In this document: positions 1 through 8,130 of the stretch, in pieces
How the letters are laid out: every line of letters begins with the position of its first letter
Position numbering within the stretch: the stretch's first letter is position 1
Source: Paenibacillus polymyxa
GTDB lineage: Bacteria > Bacillota > Bacilli > Paenibacillales > Paenibacillaceae
DNA: 64,000 nt
NCBI RefSeq assembly: GCF_018614975.1
Contig: NZ_JAGGNR010000013.1
Span: 47,463 to 111,462 of the forward strand
Direction of reading: 5' to 3'
Position numbers and translations under genes: made by a program
The notes under the pieces: model-generated
Database searches by the model: none
What the model was told of the DNA's origin: nothing
Seen by the model: only the letters and a program-made list of their open reading frames with translations

Positions 1-846
1 GCGTTGGCACGACAATTCGGTGCCGAGGTTGTGCATACGGAGGGCAGAGAAGAGCTGGCGTGGCGAGCGGAACCCGAGGACATCGAGCAGCTCATGGCAA
101 AGGTAGACCTGCTCTTCCTCGGCCAACCCAACAATCCAAACGGTGTACAATATCCACTTGAGGTATTACAAAGGCTTGCCCGCAAAGCGGAAGAAACGGG
201 AACCGTACTTGTCATTGACGAGGCCTTTATGGATTTTATTCCGGTAGACCGGCGTCAGTCCCTGGCAGCACATCTGAATGACTATCCTAGTGTGATCATC
301 ATTCGTTCAATGACAAAATTTTATGCCATTCCGGGCTTGCGTCTCGGATATGCTTTGGGCCGTGCCGAATACATTCAGGCGATGACGAAGAAACAGGTGA
401 CCTGGAGTGTCAACGGTCTGGCGCTTATGGCAGGTGAAGCCTGTCTACGTAGCGGAGAACGGTACGAACAGGAGACCATATCACAGATCACGCGGGAACG
501 GGGACGTCTCATCGAAGGACTGAAGGCGCACGGATGTGCGGTGACACCGGGAGAGGCGAACTTTATTTTGGCCCGTGTGCCGGCCCCTTGGACAGCAGCA
601 TCAATGCAGGAGGAGCTGGGCCGAAGAGGTATTCTGATTCGCAGCTGTGCCATGTATCCGGGGCTTGACAAAGGGCATGTACGTTTCGCGGTCAAGGATG
701 CAGACGCCAATGCCACATTACTCGAAGTGCTGGGCAGCGTGCTGGAAACCAAGGGATATCCGAATGTTGATAAGACCTCCATTCATGGATCAAGTCAGCA
801 GGAGCAGACAAATTCGGAACAGGAACAGGGAGGGAAGCGGCAGTGA
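1..846 (+). CDS. cobD: Threonine-phosphate decarboxylase CobD (5' partial)
   Basis: This PLP enzyme of aminotransferase fold I decarboxylates L-threonine phosphate to (R)-1-amino-2-propanol phosphate, which CbiB attaches to the corrin ring. The reading frame is open to the left edge of the window, so the N-terminus is missing and 281 residues are visible. Seen: the NNPNG substrate/cofactor loop near visible residue 45, the VIDEAF segment with the PLP-pyridine Asp at about 73, and SMTKFYAIPGLRLGY with the Schiff-base Lys at codon 316-318. The last 30 or so residues are a Gln/Glu-rich tail beyond the usual fold. It overlaps cbiZ by 4 bp (GTGA). A histidinol-phosphate aminotransferase would share these motifs, but the cobalamin neighbours decide for CobD. 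Confidence 0.9.
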   Translation, partial: ALARQFGAEVVHTEGREELAWRAEPEDIEQLMAKVDLLFLGQPNNPNGVQYPLEVLQRLARKAEETGTVLVIDEAFMDFIPVDRRQSLAAHLNDYPSVIIIRSMTKFYAIPGLRLGYALGRAEYIQAMTKKQVTWSVNGLALMAGEACLRSGERYEQETISQITRERGRLIEGLKAHGCAVTPGEANFILARVPAPWTAASMQEELGRRGILIRSCAMYPGLDKGHVRFAVKDADANATLLEVLGSVLETKGYPNVDKTSIHGSSQQEQTNSEQEQGGKRQ

Positions 847-1673
847 CACTCCCGTTTTATAACTACTATACGAATAGAGAAACAGACGAGAATGAATATG
901 CTTCCTCTTCCTGGCCGGGACTGAACATATCTGCACATGAACGACATATCAAAGCGCAGAGTCCAAGGGCAGCCCAAGCACTGTCGAGTGCGGTATATGG
1001 CGGCGGGATGCTTGAACTGGATCGCATATTTAACATCTATGTGGACAGGAATTACCGCTGTGATGAACCACCGCGTGATATCGAACAAGCGCTGAACGAA
1101 TGGCATGAGCGGCGGGATCAATGTGCCGGATTATTAACGGCCGTAAGGCTGGAGCATACTTCCATTCAGGAATATACAAGTGATGAATTTGGTCTTCTGT
1201 GCTGCACCACTGCGGGTGTATCGAATGCTGCACGTGCGGGGTCGGAGAGAACGGTATTTGATGCGGCGGGAAATAAGACGATGGTTTCCGGCCAGGAGCG
1301 CTTTGCACCTTCAGCACGGAATCTAACGATGCCCCCCTATGTCCCGGGTACAATTAACATCATGCTCTGGTTAAATGGACGCATGACCACCGGGGCGATG
1401 GTGAATGCAGTACAGACGGCTGTGGAAGCCAAAGCGGCCGCGCTGGCGGATGCGGGTGTTCTGGATTCGGAGAACGGGTTGCCCGCCACCGGCACCACAA
1501 CCGATGCCATTGTGTTTGCGGTAAGTCAGCGAGTGGAAGAACCTCAGCCGATGATCACTTATGCCGGGACAGCGACTACGGCAGGGGCGGCGATTGGCAG
1601 ATTGGTATACGACACAGTGACGGAGAGCCTTCGGGCCGGACTGTTATGGAAAGAGAGGATCAGGCACAAATGA
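843..1673 (+). CDS. cbiZ: Adenosylcobinamide amidohydrolase CbiZ
   Basis: CbiZ cleaves the aminopropanol side chain from adenosylcobinamide to give adenosylcobyrate, letting the cell remodel scavenged corrinoids. The 276-residue product shows family blocks: GTINIMLWLNG in the middle and ATGTTTDAIVFA towards the C-terminus, followed by a Gly/Ala-rich end. The start is GTG, with GGGAGGGAAG upstream, and overlaps the cobD stop by 4 bp. This implies translational coupling. CbiZ is known as a salvage enzyme that frequently travels with BtuFCD transporters, which is the arrangement here. The identification rests on motif memory and context. Confidence 0.87.
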   Translation: MTLPFYNYYTNRETDENEYASSSWPGLNISAHERHIKAQSPRAAQALSSAVYGGGMLELDRIFNIYVDRNYRCDEPPRDIEQALNEWHERRDQCAGLLTAVRLEHTSIQEYTSDEFGLLCCTTAGVSNAARAGSERTVFDAAGNKTMVSGQERFAPSARNLTMPPYVPGTINIMLWLNGRMTTGAMVNAVQTAVEAKAAALADAGVLDSENGLPATGTTTDAIVFAVSQRVEEPQPMITYAGTATTAGAAIGRLVYDTVTESLRAGLLWKERIRHK

Positions 1674-2698
1674 CTTCTGAGGTGGAACATCTATGGACTT
1701 GGCCGCTCTGGACAGGCATGGCGGGAGCCTGGATTATTATACTGGCGTACCTGTTGGACCGATGTATCGGAGATCCGCGCTGGATTCCCCACCCGGTGAT
1801 TGGCATGGGAAAAGGCATCTCGGCGTTGGAGCGTGTCATTCGCTCGCGTGTGAACACAGATTCGGGGCTGAAGAGAGCAGGGGTGTTGTTCCCAATTGTG
1901 ATTGCGGGGGGTTCTTTTGCCATCACGTGGGGACTCGTATATCTGCTTGGGCTAATCCACCCTGTCATTGCAGCGGTAGCTGAAGTGGTGCTCATTGCAA
2001 CGACCATTGCTTCAAAAGGGCTGAAGGATGCAGGTATGGAAGTGTATCGTCATCTGAAGCAGCAGGATTGGCCGGCGGCCAGACGTTCACTGGGCATGAT
2101 TGTTGGACGTGATACGGCGCATCTGGACGAACCGGAGGTTGTGCGGGGAACGGTAGAGACGGTTGCTGAAAATATCGTTGATGCCATTGTATCGCCGTTA
2201 TTCTATGCGCTCATTGGAGGCGCTCCGCTTGCCATGGCTTATCGCGCCGTCAACACGCTGGATTCCATGGTCGGATATAAAAATGACAAGTATCTGCATC
2301 TTGGCTGGGCCTCGGCCCGTCTGGATGATGTGGCGAACTGGATCCCTGCCCGGCTGACCGCGATTCTGTTAATCGTGGGCGCCTGGGTCATGAAGCTGGA
2401 CGCCAAAGGAGCAGCACGCATGGTTGCACGGGATGCAAGACTGCATCCAAGTCCGAATAGCGGTTTTCCCGAATCAGCGGTGGCTGGAGCACTGGGCATC
2501 CGGCTTGGCGGACATAACGTGTATCACGGCGTTGCTTCGTTTCGTGCCTACATGGGCGAGGCCACACGGCCGATGGAAGCCGAGGATATTGTGCAAACAT
2601 CACGTCTGATGTTCTGGTCGGCAGGGGCTTTTGTTGTACTATGCGTGTTCATAACGCTGGGTGTGTGGCTGGCAGGAGGGACGCTGTTATGGTCATAA
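1670..2698 (+). CDS. cbiB: Adenosylcobinamide-phosphate synthase CbiB
   Basis: CbiB is a membrane enzyme that amidates adenosylcobyrate with aminopropanol phosphate. The product has several hydrophobic segments, including an N-terminal one with the family block AYLLDRCIGDPRWIPHPV. The block VAENIVDAIVSPLFYALIGG is in the middle and VNTLDSMVGYKNDKY follows. I chose the ATG at 1670 because it gives an ATGA overlap with cbiZ and has GAGAGG about 11 nt upstream. An in-frame ATG at 1646 would add 8 residues. The length of 342 residues is close to other CbiB proteins. It reverses what CbiZ does, so the pair can swap side chains on imported corrinoids. Confidence 0.92.
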   Translation: MTSEVEHLWTWPLWTGMAGAWIIILAYLLDRCIGDPRWIPHPVIGMGKGISALERVIRSRVNTDSGLKRAGVLFPIVIAGGSFAITWGLVYLLGLIHPVIAAVAEVVLIATTIASKGLKDAGMEVYRHLKQQDWPAARRSLGMIVGRDTAHLDEPEVVRGTVETVAENIVDAIVSPLFYALIGGAPLAMAYRAVNTLDSMVGYKNDKYLHLGWASARLDDVANWIPARLTAILLIVGAWVMKLDAKGAARMVARDARLHPSPNSGFPESAVAGALGIRLGGHNVYHGVASFRAYMGEATRPMEAEDIVQTSRLMFWSAGAFVVLCVFITLGVWLAGGTLLWS

Positions 2699-3375
2699 AT
2701 GAAGGAAATGCAGGCAATGAAGTACATACGAATCAGCCTGAGCCGCTGAAACGAAACATTCTGTGGGTCCGTCATGGGACAACGTTGTGGAATGTGGAAA
2801 AAAGATATCTGGGGCATACCGACATCGGTCTGCTGCCAAATGCCAAAGAAGAACTGGCTCCGCTTCATGAACAATTGAGCGGTGTTTCGTGGCACGAGGT
2901 ATATTGTAGTGATCTGCTTCGCTGCCGGCAGACGCTGGAACAGATTCTTCCTGATGCCAGCGGACAGGTGAGTTTCGACTCGCGCCTGCGCGAGAATGAT
3001 TTTGGACAGTGGGAAGGGCTGACGTATGAGAAGCTCAAGGATAATTCTGTGTACCGAAACTGGATTGATGCGCCGCAGGAGGTCACTCCGCCTGAGGGGG
3101 AATCGTGGCAGGAGTTTACCGGACGGTTGGACTCCTTTCTCAAGGAGATGTTGTTGGAGGGCCGTCCTTCGACGCACGTTGATGAGGGGCAAGTGCCAAC
3201 CATAGTTGTGGTTACGCATGGTGGTGTCATCCGATATGCCTTGTCCCGTCTGATTGCCGGGCTTGGGTTCTGGGATACACATGTCTTACCGGGACAGGCG
3301 ATTCAGGTTCAGCTTGAACAACAGGGGAATCAATGGTTTGGCAGCAGAGTGACTTTTCCGCCAATCGGGTTGTAA
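2689..3375 (+). CDS. cobC: Alpha-ribazole phosphatase (histidine phosphatase superfamily)
   Basis: This is predicted to remove the 5'-phosphate from alpha-ribazole phosphate or adenosylcobalamin phosphate at the end of nucleotide-loop assembly. The phosphohistidine motif RHGTT is at residues 28-32, preceded by the hydrophobic strand ILWV. The second catalytic His lies in VVVTHGGVIRYAL about 50 residues before the C-terminus. The ATG at 2689 is chosen because AGGAGGG ends 9 nt before it. An in-frame ATG at 2641 lacks such a site and would lie deep inside cbiB. It overlaps the cbiB stop by 10 bp. Phosphoglycerate-mutase-like proteins share the motifs; the CobC assignment comes from the locus. 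Confidence 0.85.
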   Translation: MVINEGNAGNEVHTNQPEPLKRNILWVRHGTTLWNVEKRYLGHTDIGLLPNAKEELAPLHEQLSGVSWHEVYCSDLLRCRQTLEQILPDASGQVSFDSRLRENDFGQWEGLTYEKLKDNSVYRNWIDAPQEVTPPEGESWQEFTGRLDSFLKEMLLEGRPSTHVDEGQVPTIVVVTHGGVIRYALSRLIAGLGFWDTHVLPGQAIQVQLEQQGNQWFGSRVTFPPIGL

Positions 3376-3398
3376 GGATGTACAATATACCCTATAAT
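3370..3398 (+). promoter_or_regulatory. Sigma-A promoter for the btuFCD-cobTUSQ unit
   Basis: A -35 box TTGTAA (3370-3375) and a consensus -10 box TATAAT (3393-3398) are separated by exactly 17 nt. The -35 box contains the cobC stop codon. Transcription would start near 3405 and run into the cobalamin riboswitch, so the downstream genes can be controlled separately from cobD-cbiZ-cbiB-cobC. Confidence 0.7.
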
Positions 3399-3499
3399 CA
3401 CAACAGAAGTGTGACTCCAGCATGGATACAGATACGCTGAAGGCTGTGAAGCCTGGAGGGGTAGGCAACATGCAGAAATTACACGGCAATGGTTTACCA

Positions 3500-3690
3500 T
3501 CATATCAGCGACCAAGGGTCCCGTGTGTGAAGGCTGTTTTTCATGGCAAATTAGTATGAGTCATGAAACACACAAGGGTGAAATGGGGAAGCCGGTGCAA
3601 ATCCGGCACGGTCCCGCCACTGTAAAACAGGATGACTCCTGTAAGTCAGGTTACCTGCCCTGGACGTACAAACCGGTGTTCCTTCGAGGA
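3500..3690 (+). ncRNA. Cobalamin (B12) riboswitch
   Basis: The conserved core is plain: GGGGAAGCCGGTGCAAATCC at about 3583-3602, the B12 box CCCGCCACTGT ending at 3624, and the 3' core AAGTCAGGTTACCTGCC near 3642-3658. It lies between cobC and btuF downstream of a strong promoter. Ligand binding would favour the downstream terminator at 3770. The outer limits are approximate because the P1 helix was not resolved by eye. Confidence 0.95.
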
Positions 3691-3769
3691 AAGGACAGCG
3701 TTTCGGGCTATTCTATGCGCATGGACAACCCTTGGTTGAACATGTACAGATCGCCATATGCGAGACGTC

Positions 3770-3807
3770 ATCCCTGATCCTGGACGTATGGATTGGGGAT
3801 TTTTTTA
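3770..3807 (+). terminator. Riboswitch expression-platform terminator
   Basis: Stem ATCCC-TG-ATCC (3770-3780) pairs with GGAT-TG-GGGAT (3790-3800), with a symmetric 2-nt internal loop, and is followed at once by a run of T. It sits about 80 nt after the cobalamin riboswitch core and about 280 nt before btuF, as expected for transcription attenuation. Confidence 0.85.
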
Positions 3808-3836
3808 TTGTTCATGTAAGATGAACCGAGACCAAT

Positions 3837-3986
3837 TTTACACGAGGTCACTCCGATTGCAGTACCATCTTCCGATCGCTGTTATCCCCAGATTTTTTGA
3901 TTCCCTTTTTGAAATGGAAAATCCGGTGATAAAGGCGAACACTTCGTTTCTTCAGATTGGTTCTGCACTCTCCGTTAGCGTGTAAA
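3837..3986 (-). repeat. Dispersed TTTACAC-ended repeat, copy 1
   Basis: A 150-bp segment in the btuF leader matches 39774-39904 when read on the minus strand. Shared blocks include GGGGATAACAGCGATCGG, ATCGGAGTG near one end, CTGAAGAA and GTTC.CCTTT near the other, and matching terminal heptamers TTTACAC/GTGTAAA. No open frame is conserved between copies. It lies between the riboswitch terminator and the btuF ribosome binding site, so it is transcribed as leader RNA. Confidence 0.85.
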
Positions 3987-4088
3987 TGTTGCAGTTCAAA
4001 CCTTACACAGGAACACCAAGACATGGGGAGTAAAAGTTCGAGCACGATGCAAGAAAATAGCACAAATAGAGAAGGGGAGAATAACAGA

Positions 4089-5087
4089 ATGAATTTCAAG
4101 AATTGGAAAAGCGTAGCGTCGCTACTAAGTGCAGCGGCACTCGCACTGGCTTTGGCTGGATGTGGCAATGCAACAACAAACGAGGGTACAGGTGCTTCAC
4201 AGCAACCGGCACAGGAGCAGTCCCAAGGCCAGGCACAGACGGACCTCAAAACACAATATCCACTGACAGTTACGGATGCAACGGGTGAGTCGTTCACATT
4301 TGAAAAGGCACCAGCCAAAATCGTATCCGTTTCTCCGGCTGAGACAGAATCCCTGTTTGCCCTTGGATTGGACGAGCAGATTGTAGGGGTATCCGACTAT
4401 GATGATTATCCGGAAGCTGCAACAACCAAAGCTAAAATGGGTGGCATAACCAAGCCAAATGAAGAGTCCATCATTGCGGCTGAAGCCGACATCGTCTTCA
4501 CAGGTATCTCCATGAGCGAAGATGCAGTGAAGAAACTGCGTGAATTGGGTATTACCATTTTCAAAACGGACCCTAAATCCATTGACGATGTAATGAACAA
4601 TATCGAAACCTTCGGTAAAATTACCGATCATCAGGAAAAAGCACAAGAAATCATCACCCAGATGAAACAGGACGTTACGGATGTAACGGAAGCGGTGAAG
4701 ACAGTTAAACCGGAAGAGAAGAAAAAAGTATACGTTGAATTCTCCCCAGGCTGGACTGTGGGTAAAGGCGAATTTATGGATGAACTCATCACTGTAGCCG
4801 GTGGCAGCAATATTGCTTCGGACAAAGAGGGTTGGTACGAAATTAATGAAGAAAACGTGATTGCCTCCAACCCGGATGTGATCCTGTATGCCAACGATGT
4901 AATTGACGAAAACTCCAAAACACTGGATCAGATCATCAAGGCGCGCAGCGGCTGGGATCAAATTACGGCTGTGAAAAATGACGCGGTTATTGGCCTGGAT
5001 GCCAATCTGCTGAGCCGTCCGGGTCCACGGGTAACTCAAGGGTTGAAAGAAGTAGCCAAAGCGATCTACCCTGACTTGTTCCAATGA
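4089..5087 (+). CDS. btuF: Corrinoid ABC transporter substrate-binding lipoprotein BtuF
   Basis: This lipoprotein captures cobalamin or cobinamide outside the membrane and delivers it to BtuCD. A signal peptide with lipobox LAGC (Cys near residue 25) is followed by a Gln/Gly/Ala/Thr-rich linker. A periplasmic-binding fold of the BtuF/FecB type begins at about residue 57 (TVTDATGESFTFEKAPAKIV) and includes ETESLFALGLDEQIVGVSDY. The ATG at 4089 is chosen because AGAAGGGGAGAA lies upstream and it starts a proper signal peptide; an open frame extending back to 3957 runs into the dispersed repeat and is not credible. Iron-siderophore binding proteins are similar; the riboswitch and the Cob genes make corrinoid the likely ligand. 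Confidence 0.9.
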   Translation: MNFKNWKSVASLLSAAALALALAGCGNATTNEGTGASQQPAQEQSQGQAQTDLKTQYPLTVTDATGESFTFEKAPAKIVSVSPAETESLFALGLDEQIVGVSDYDDYPEAATTKAKMGGITKPNEESIIAAEADIVFTGISMSEDAVKKLRELGITIFKTDPKSIDDVMNNIETFGKITDHQEKAQEIITQMKQDVTDVTEAVKTVKPEEKKKVYVEFSPGWTVGKGEFMDELITVAGGSNIASDKEGWYEINEENVIASNPDVILYANDVIDENSKTLDQIIKARSGWDQITAVKNDAVIGLDANLLSRPGPRVTQGLKEVAKAIYPDLFQ

Positions 5088-6130
5088 GTAAAAAGCTGAT
5101 CCTGTTCGGAACGACGGGCATGGTGCTGCTGGTGCTCACCGTGCTCATCTGCACGGGCATTGGTTCAGTAGCGTTGCCGATCAGGGATATTGCAGGCATC
5201 CTGATTCACAAAATTCCCTGGGTAGGCGATTGGATTACACCGGATTGGAACAAGGCAGCCGAACAGATTATCTGGAAAGTCAGATTCCCACGTGTACTGC
5301 TTGCCGTGCTCGTGGGCGCATCGTTGGCGATTGCCGGTGCGGGATTCCAGGGGGTTCTTCGGAACCCGCTGGCAGACCCGTTCACCCTGGGCGTATCATC
5401 CGGTGCTTCGGTGGGTGCAGCCTTTCTGATTTTCTTCGGATTGCAGTATGCACTAATCGGAATCTGGACGTTACCTTTGATTGCGTTTTTGACGGGTGTA
5501 ATCACGTTATGGTTTGTTATGGCACTGGCTCGTGAAGGGCGTAAAATACCAACACACAGTCTCATTCTGGCTGGTGTGGTCATGCAAAGTTTCCTGGGCG
5601 CAGTTGTTTCCTTCCTGTCGACCATGTCGAAACAGACGATTAATGAAATTATATACTGGACGATGGGAAGTCTGGCATTACGCGGGTGGTCGTATACGGC
5701 CATCCTTTTCCCGTATTTTCTGTTAGGACTGGTCTTTCTCTGGAGCCGTGCACGCTCGTTGAATGTGCTTGCACTGGGAGAACGTCAAGCGGCACATATC
5801 GGGATCGGAGTGGATAGACTCAAGCTGTCCGTGCTGGCAGTTGGCACACTGCTGACTGCTGGGGCTGTCTCGGTATCGGGTGTCATCGGATTTGTTGGAT
5901 TGGTGATCCCTCACATGTTGCGACTGCTGGTTGGACCGGATTACCGACTGCTGGTACCTTTGTCTGCCATTGGTGGAGCGATCTTCATGGTGTGGGCCGA
6001 TACCATCGCAAGGTCGTTGCTGGCGCCAACTGAAATTCCGCTCGGTGTTGTCACCGCCTTTGTTGGTGCGCCGTTCTTTGCTTACCTGCTGAACCGGAAC
6101 AAAAAATTGCAGAAGGGGATGATGCCATGA
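5084..6130 (+). CDS. btuC: Corrinoid ABC transporter permease BtuC
   Basis: This FecCD-family permease of 348 residues forms the channel of the importer. The N-terminal membrane segment (residues 4-24) is followed by the family signature RFPRVLLAVLVGASLAIAG, then GFQGVLRNPLADPFTLGVSS. The coupling region GERQAAHIGIG contacts the ATPase, and VSVSGVIGFVGLVIPHMLR comes late. About ten hydrophobic segments can be counted. It starts at an ATGA overlap with btuF and ends at another with btuD, so the three genes are translationally coupled. Confidence 0.93.
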   Translation: MSKKLILFGTTGMVLLVLTVLICTGIGSVALPIRDIAGILIHKIPWVGDWITPDWNKAAEQIIWKVRFPRVLLAVLVGASLAIAGAGFQGVLRNPLADPFTLGVSSGASVGAAFLIFFGLQYALIGIWTLPLIAFLTGVITLWFVMALAREGRKIPTHSLILAGVVMQSFLGAVVSFLSTMSKQTINEIIYWTMGSLALRGWSYTAILFPYFLLGLVFLWSRARSLNVLALGERQAAHIGIGVDRLKLSVLAVGTLLTAGAVSVSGVIGFVGLVIPHMLRLLVGPDYRLLVPLSAIGGAIFMVWADTIARSLLAPTEIPLGVVTAFVGAPFFAYLLNRNKKLQKGMMP

Positions 6131-6963
6131 GTGAAGAGAAGGAGAGTCGTACGAATCAACTTCGGGGCACGGTTTTGGCTTCACTTATCTCCATTAAGGG
6201 AGCAGGGAAGTCATATGGCAATCATCAGGCACTGCACAATGTAGACTGGCATGTTGGCGAAGGTGACTGGTGGGGAGTTGTCGGACCAAACGGCAGCGGC
6301 AAGTCGACCCTGATCCAGCTTATTGCCGGAACGGAACAGTTAAGCGAAGGTCAGATCCGTATTGATGGTCGAGACATTGGCTCTTACAGCCGTAAGGAGC
6401 TGTCGCGCATGATCGCTGTATTGCAGCAGGACGGCTTGCCAGCCATCTCTTATCCTGTACGAGACGTGGTGGAGATGGGGCGATATCCATACCAGAACTG
6501 GTTGGGTCGGGAAGCGGGCGATGGGGCACTTGTGGTGGACAGGGTGCTTGAAGACCTGGGATTGACAGAGCTGGCGGACAGACCGCTGGATGCACTCAGC
6601 GGCGGGCAGCGGCAACGGGTCGCACTAGCCAAAGTCATGGCTCAGGAGCCGAGGTTACTGCTGCTTGACGAGCCGACTACGTTTCTGGATATTAAATATC
6701 AATTGCAATTCATGGAATTGTTATCGGCATGGCGACAGAGAACTAACATTACGATTGTGGCTGTGCTGCATGATCTGAATCTGGCCGCGTTATTTTGCGA
6801 TCACATTCTGGCGCTGCGTGAGGGCGTGGTGGTTGGAAAGGGCACGCCTCATACGTTAATCAACGATGAGAATATTCAGGGTATATTTCGCGTCAAACCC
6901 GCGATTGTCTCTCATCCCGACCATGCCATACCTCAACTGCTGCTGCGGCGGGACATCGATTAA
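6127..6963 (+). CDS. btuD: Corrinoid ABC transporter ATPase BtuD
   Basis: This 278-residue ABC ATPase energises the BtuFC importer. Walker A is GPNGSGKST at about residues 56-64, the signature motif LSGGQRQR is near 158, Walker B is LLLLDEPT near 178 and the switch His is in AVLHDLN near 213. The N-terminal 22 residues before the first strand are charged and not part of the core. The gene overlaps btuC by 4 bp (ATGA). In sequence alone it could serve a siderophore system; position within the corrinoid operon supports BtuD. Confidence 0.92.
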   Translation: MSEEKESRTNQLRGTVLASLISIKGAGKSYGNHQALHNVDWHVGEGDWWGVVGPNGSGKSTLIQLIAGTEQLSEGQIRIDGRDIGSYSRKELSRMIAVLQQDGLPAISYPVRDVVEMGRYPYQNWLGREAGDGALVVDRVLEDLGLTELADRPLDALSGGQRQRVALAKVMAQEPRLLLLDEPTTFLDIKYQLQFMELLSAWRQRTNITIVAVLHDLNLAALFCDHILALREGVVVGKGTPHTLINDENIQGIFRVKPAIVSHPDHAIPQLLLRRDID

Positions 6964-7008
6964 ATGAAGCGGGGCAACCCATATTTTGATGAAGGAAGTG
7001 CTGGTTGT

Positions 7009-8130
7009 ATGAATAATGAACAGGTGTTGGAGCAATTAACGAAAAAGATTACTGCTCCTGACCAGGAAGTGGAGGCAAAAACCTCTGCGCACTTGGATGC
7101 GTTGACGAAGCCGCCGGGAAGTCTGGGCAAATTGGAAGAGCTGGTGATCCGCCTGGCAGGCATGACGGGCAATGCACGTCCGCGTTTTGATCACAGGGCG
7201 GTCATTGTTATGGCCGCAGATCACGGCGTAGTGGAAGAAGGCATCAGTGCTTTTCCTGCTGAAGTAACCCCGCAGATGGTCCAGAATTTCCTCGCTGGGG
7301 GCGCAGCCGTGAATGTGCTTGCACGTCACGCAGGTGCTGATGTGATCTGTGTGGATATCGGTGTGAACGCCGATCTTGAACATCCGGACCTGCTTTCCCA
7401 TAAAATTCGCAAAGGCACGGCCAACATGGCCCGAGGGGCAGCGATGAGCCGGGATGAGGCAGTTCGGGCTATCCTTGCAGGAGCCGAAGTTGTATCGGCA
7501 GAGGTGGCGAAGGGAACACAGCTGTTTGTCACCGGGGAGATGGGAATTGGCAACACCACCGCAAGTGCTGCGGTAATGAGCGCGTTAACCGGAGTTGCAC
7601 CAGCTGCCGCCGTGGGCAGAGGTACCGGAATTGATGATGCAGGCTTGCAGCGCAAGGCTGCTGTAGTCAGCCGGGCGCTTAGCGTAAACGCACCGAACCC
7701 GGAAGATGCACTGGATGTTCTGTGCAAGGTGGGTGGACTGGAGATTGCCGGACTCACCGGGGTTATTCTCGCAGCCGCTGCTCATCGTTGCCCGGTCGTT
7801 GTAGACGGGTTCATCTCTACCGCGGCAGCGCTGGTGGCGAGACAACTTGCACCTCTGAGTACAGCTTATATGATCGCTTCTCATACGTCACATGAAAATG
7901 GGCATGGAGCGCTGCTGCGTGAACTGGACATGAAAGCGATGCTGGATCTGGACATGCGTCTGGGTGAAGGCACAGGCGGCGTGCTCAGTCTTCATCTGAT
8001 TGACGCAGCATGTCTCATTCTGAACGAGATGGCGACCTTTGCAAGCGCGGGTGTCTCGGATGGGACAAGCTCTGCTCCAGATTCGGCTGCGTCGGTTGAT
8101 TCATCCCTACAAGGAGAGAGTTCCCGATGA
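7009..8130 (+). CDS. cobT: Nicotinate-nucleotide--dimethylbenzimidazole phosphoribosyltransferase CobT
   Basis: CobT makes alpha-ribazole phosphate from dimethylbenzimidazole and nicotinate mononucleotide, supplying the lower ligand. Visible blocks are LTKPPGSLGKLEEL near residue 35, VVMAADHGVVEEG near 70, and GEMGIGNTTASAA in the middle. Late blocks are VVVDGFISTAAALVA and RLGEGTGGVLSL, the last carrying the catalytic Glu region. The ATG at 7009 is chosen over 6964 because GAAGGAAG lies 10 nt upstream and it starts directly at the conserved region. The C-terminal 25 residues are Ser/Ala-rich and appear to be an extension. It overlaps cobU by 4 bp. Confidence 0.93.
   Translation: MNNEQVLEQLTKKITAPDQEVEAKTSAHLDALTKPPGSLGKLEELVIRLAGMTGNARPRFDHRAVIVMAADHGVVEEGISAFPAEVTPQMVQNFLAGGAAVNVLARHAGADVICVDIGVNADLEHPDLLSHKIRKGTANMARGAAMSRDEAVRAILAGAEVVSAEVAKGTQLFVTGEMGIGNTTASAAVMSALTGVAPAAAVGRGTGIDDAGLQRKAAVVSRALSVNAPNPEDALDVLCKVGGLEIAGLTGVILAAAAHRCPVVVDGFISTAAALVARQLAPLSTAYMIASHTSHENGHGALLRELDMKAMLDLDMRLGEGTGGVLSLHLIDAACLILNEMATFASAGVSDGTSSAPDSAASVDSSLQGESSR

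Noticed and set aside
3523..3985. Plus-strand reading frames over the riboswitch and repeat
   Set aside because: They coincide with the conserved RNA core, the terminator and the dispersed repeat, none of which is coding.
3957..4088. N-terminal extension of BtuF by 44 codons
   Set aside because: It would start in the dispersed repeat and put a polar stretch before the signal peptide.
4197..5084. 295-codon minus-strand frame opposite btuF
   Set aside because: Antisense shadow of a clear lipoprotein gene; the translation has no recognisable family features.
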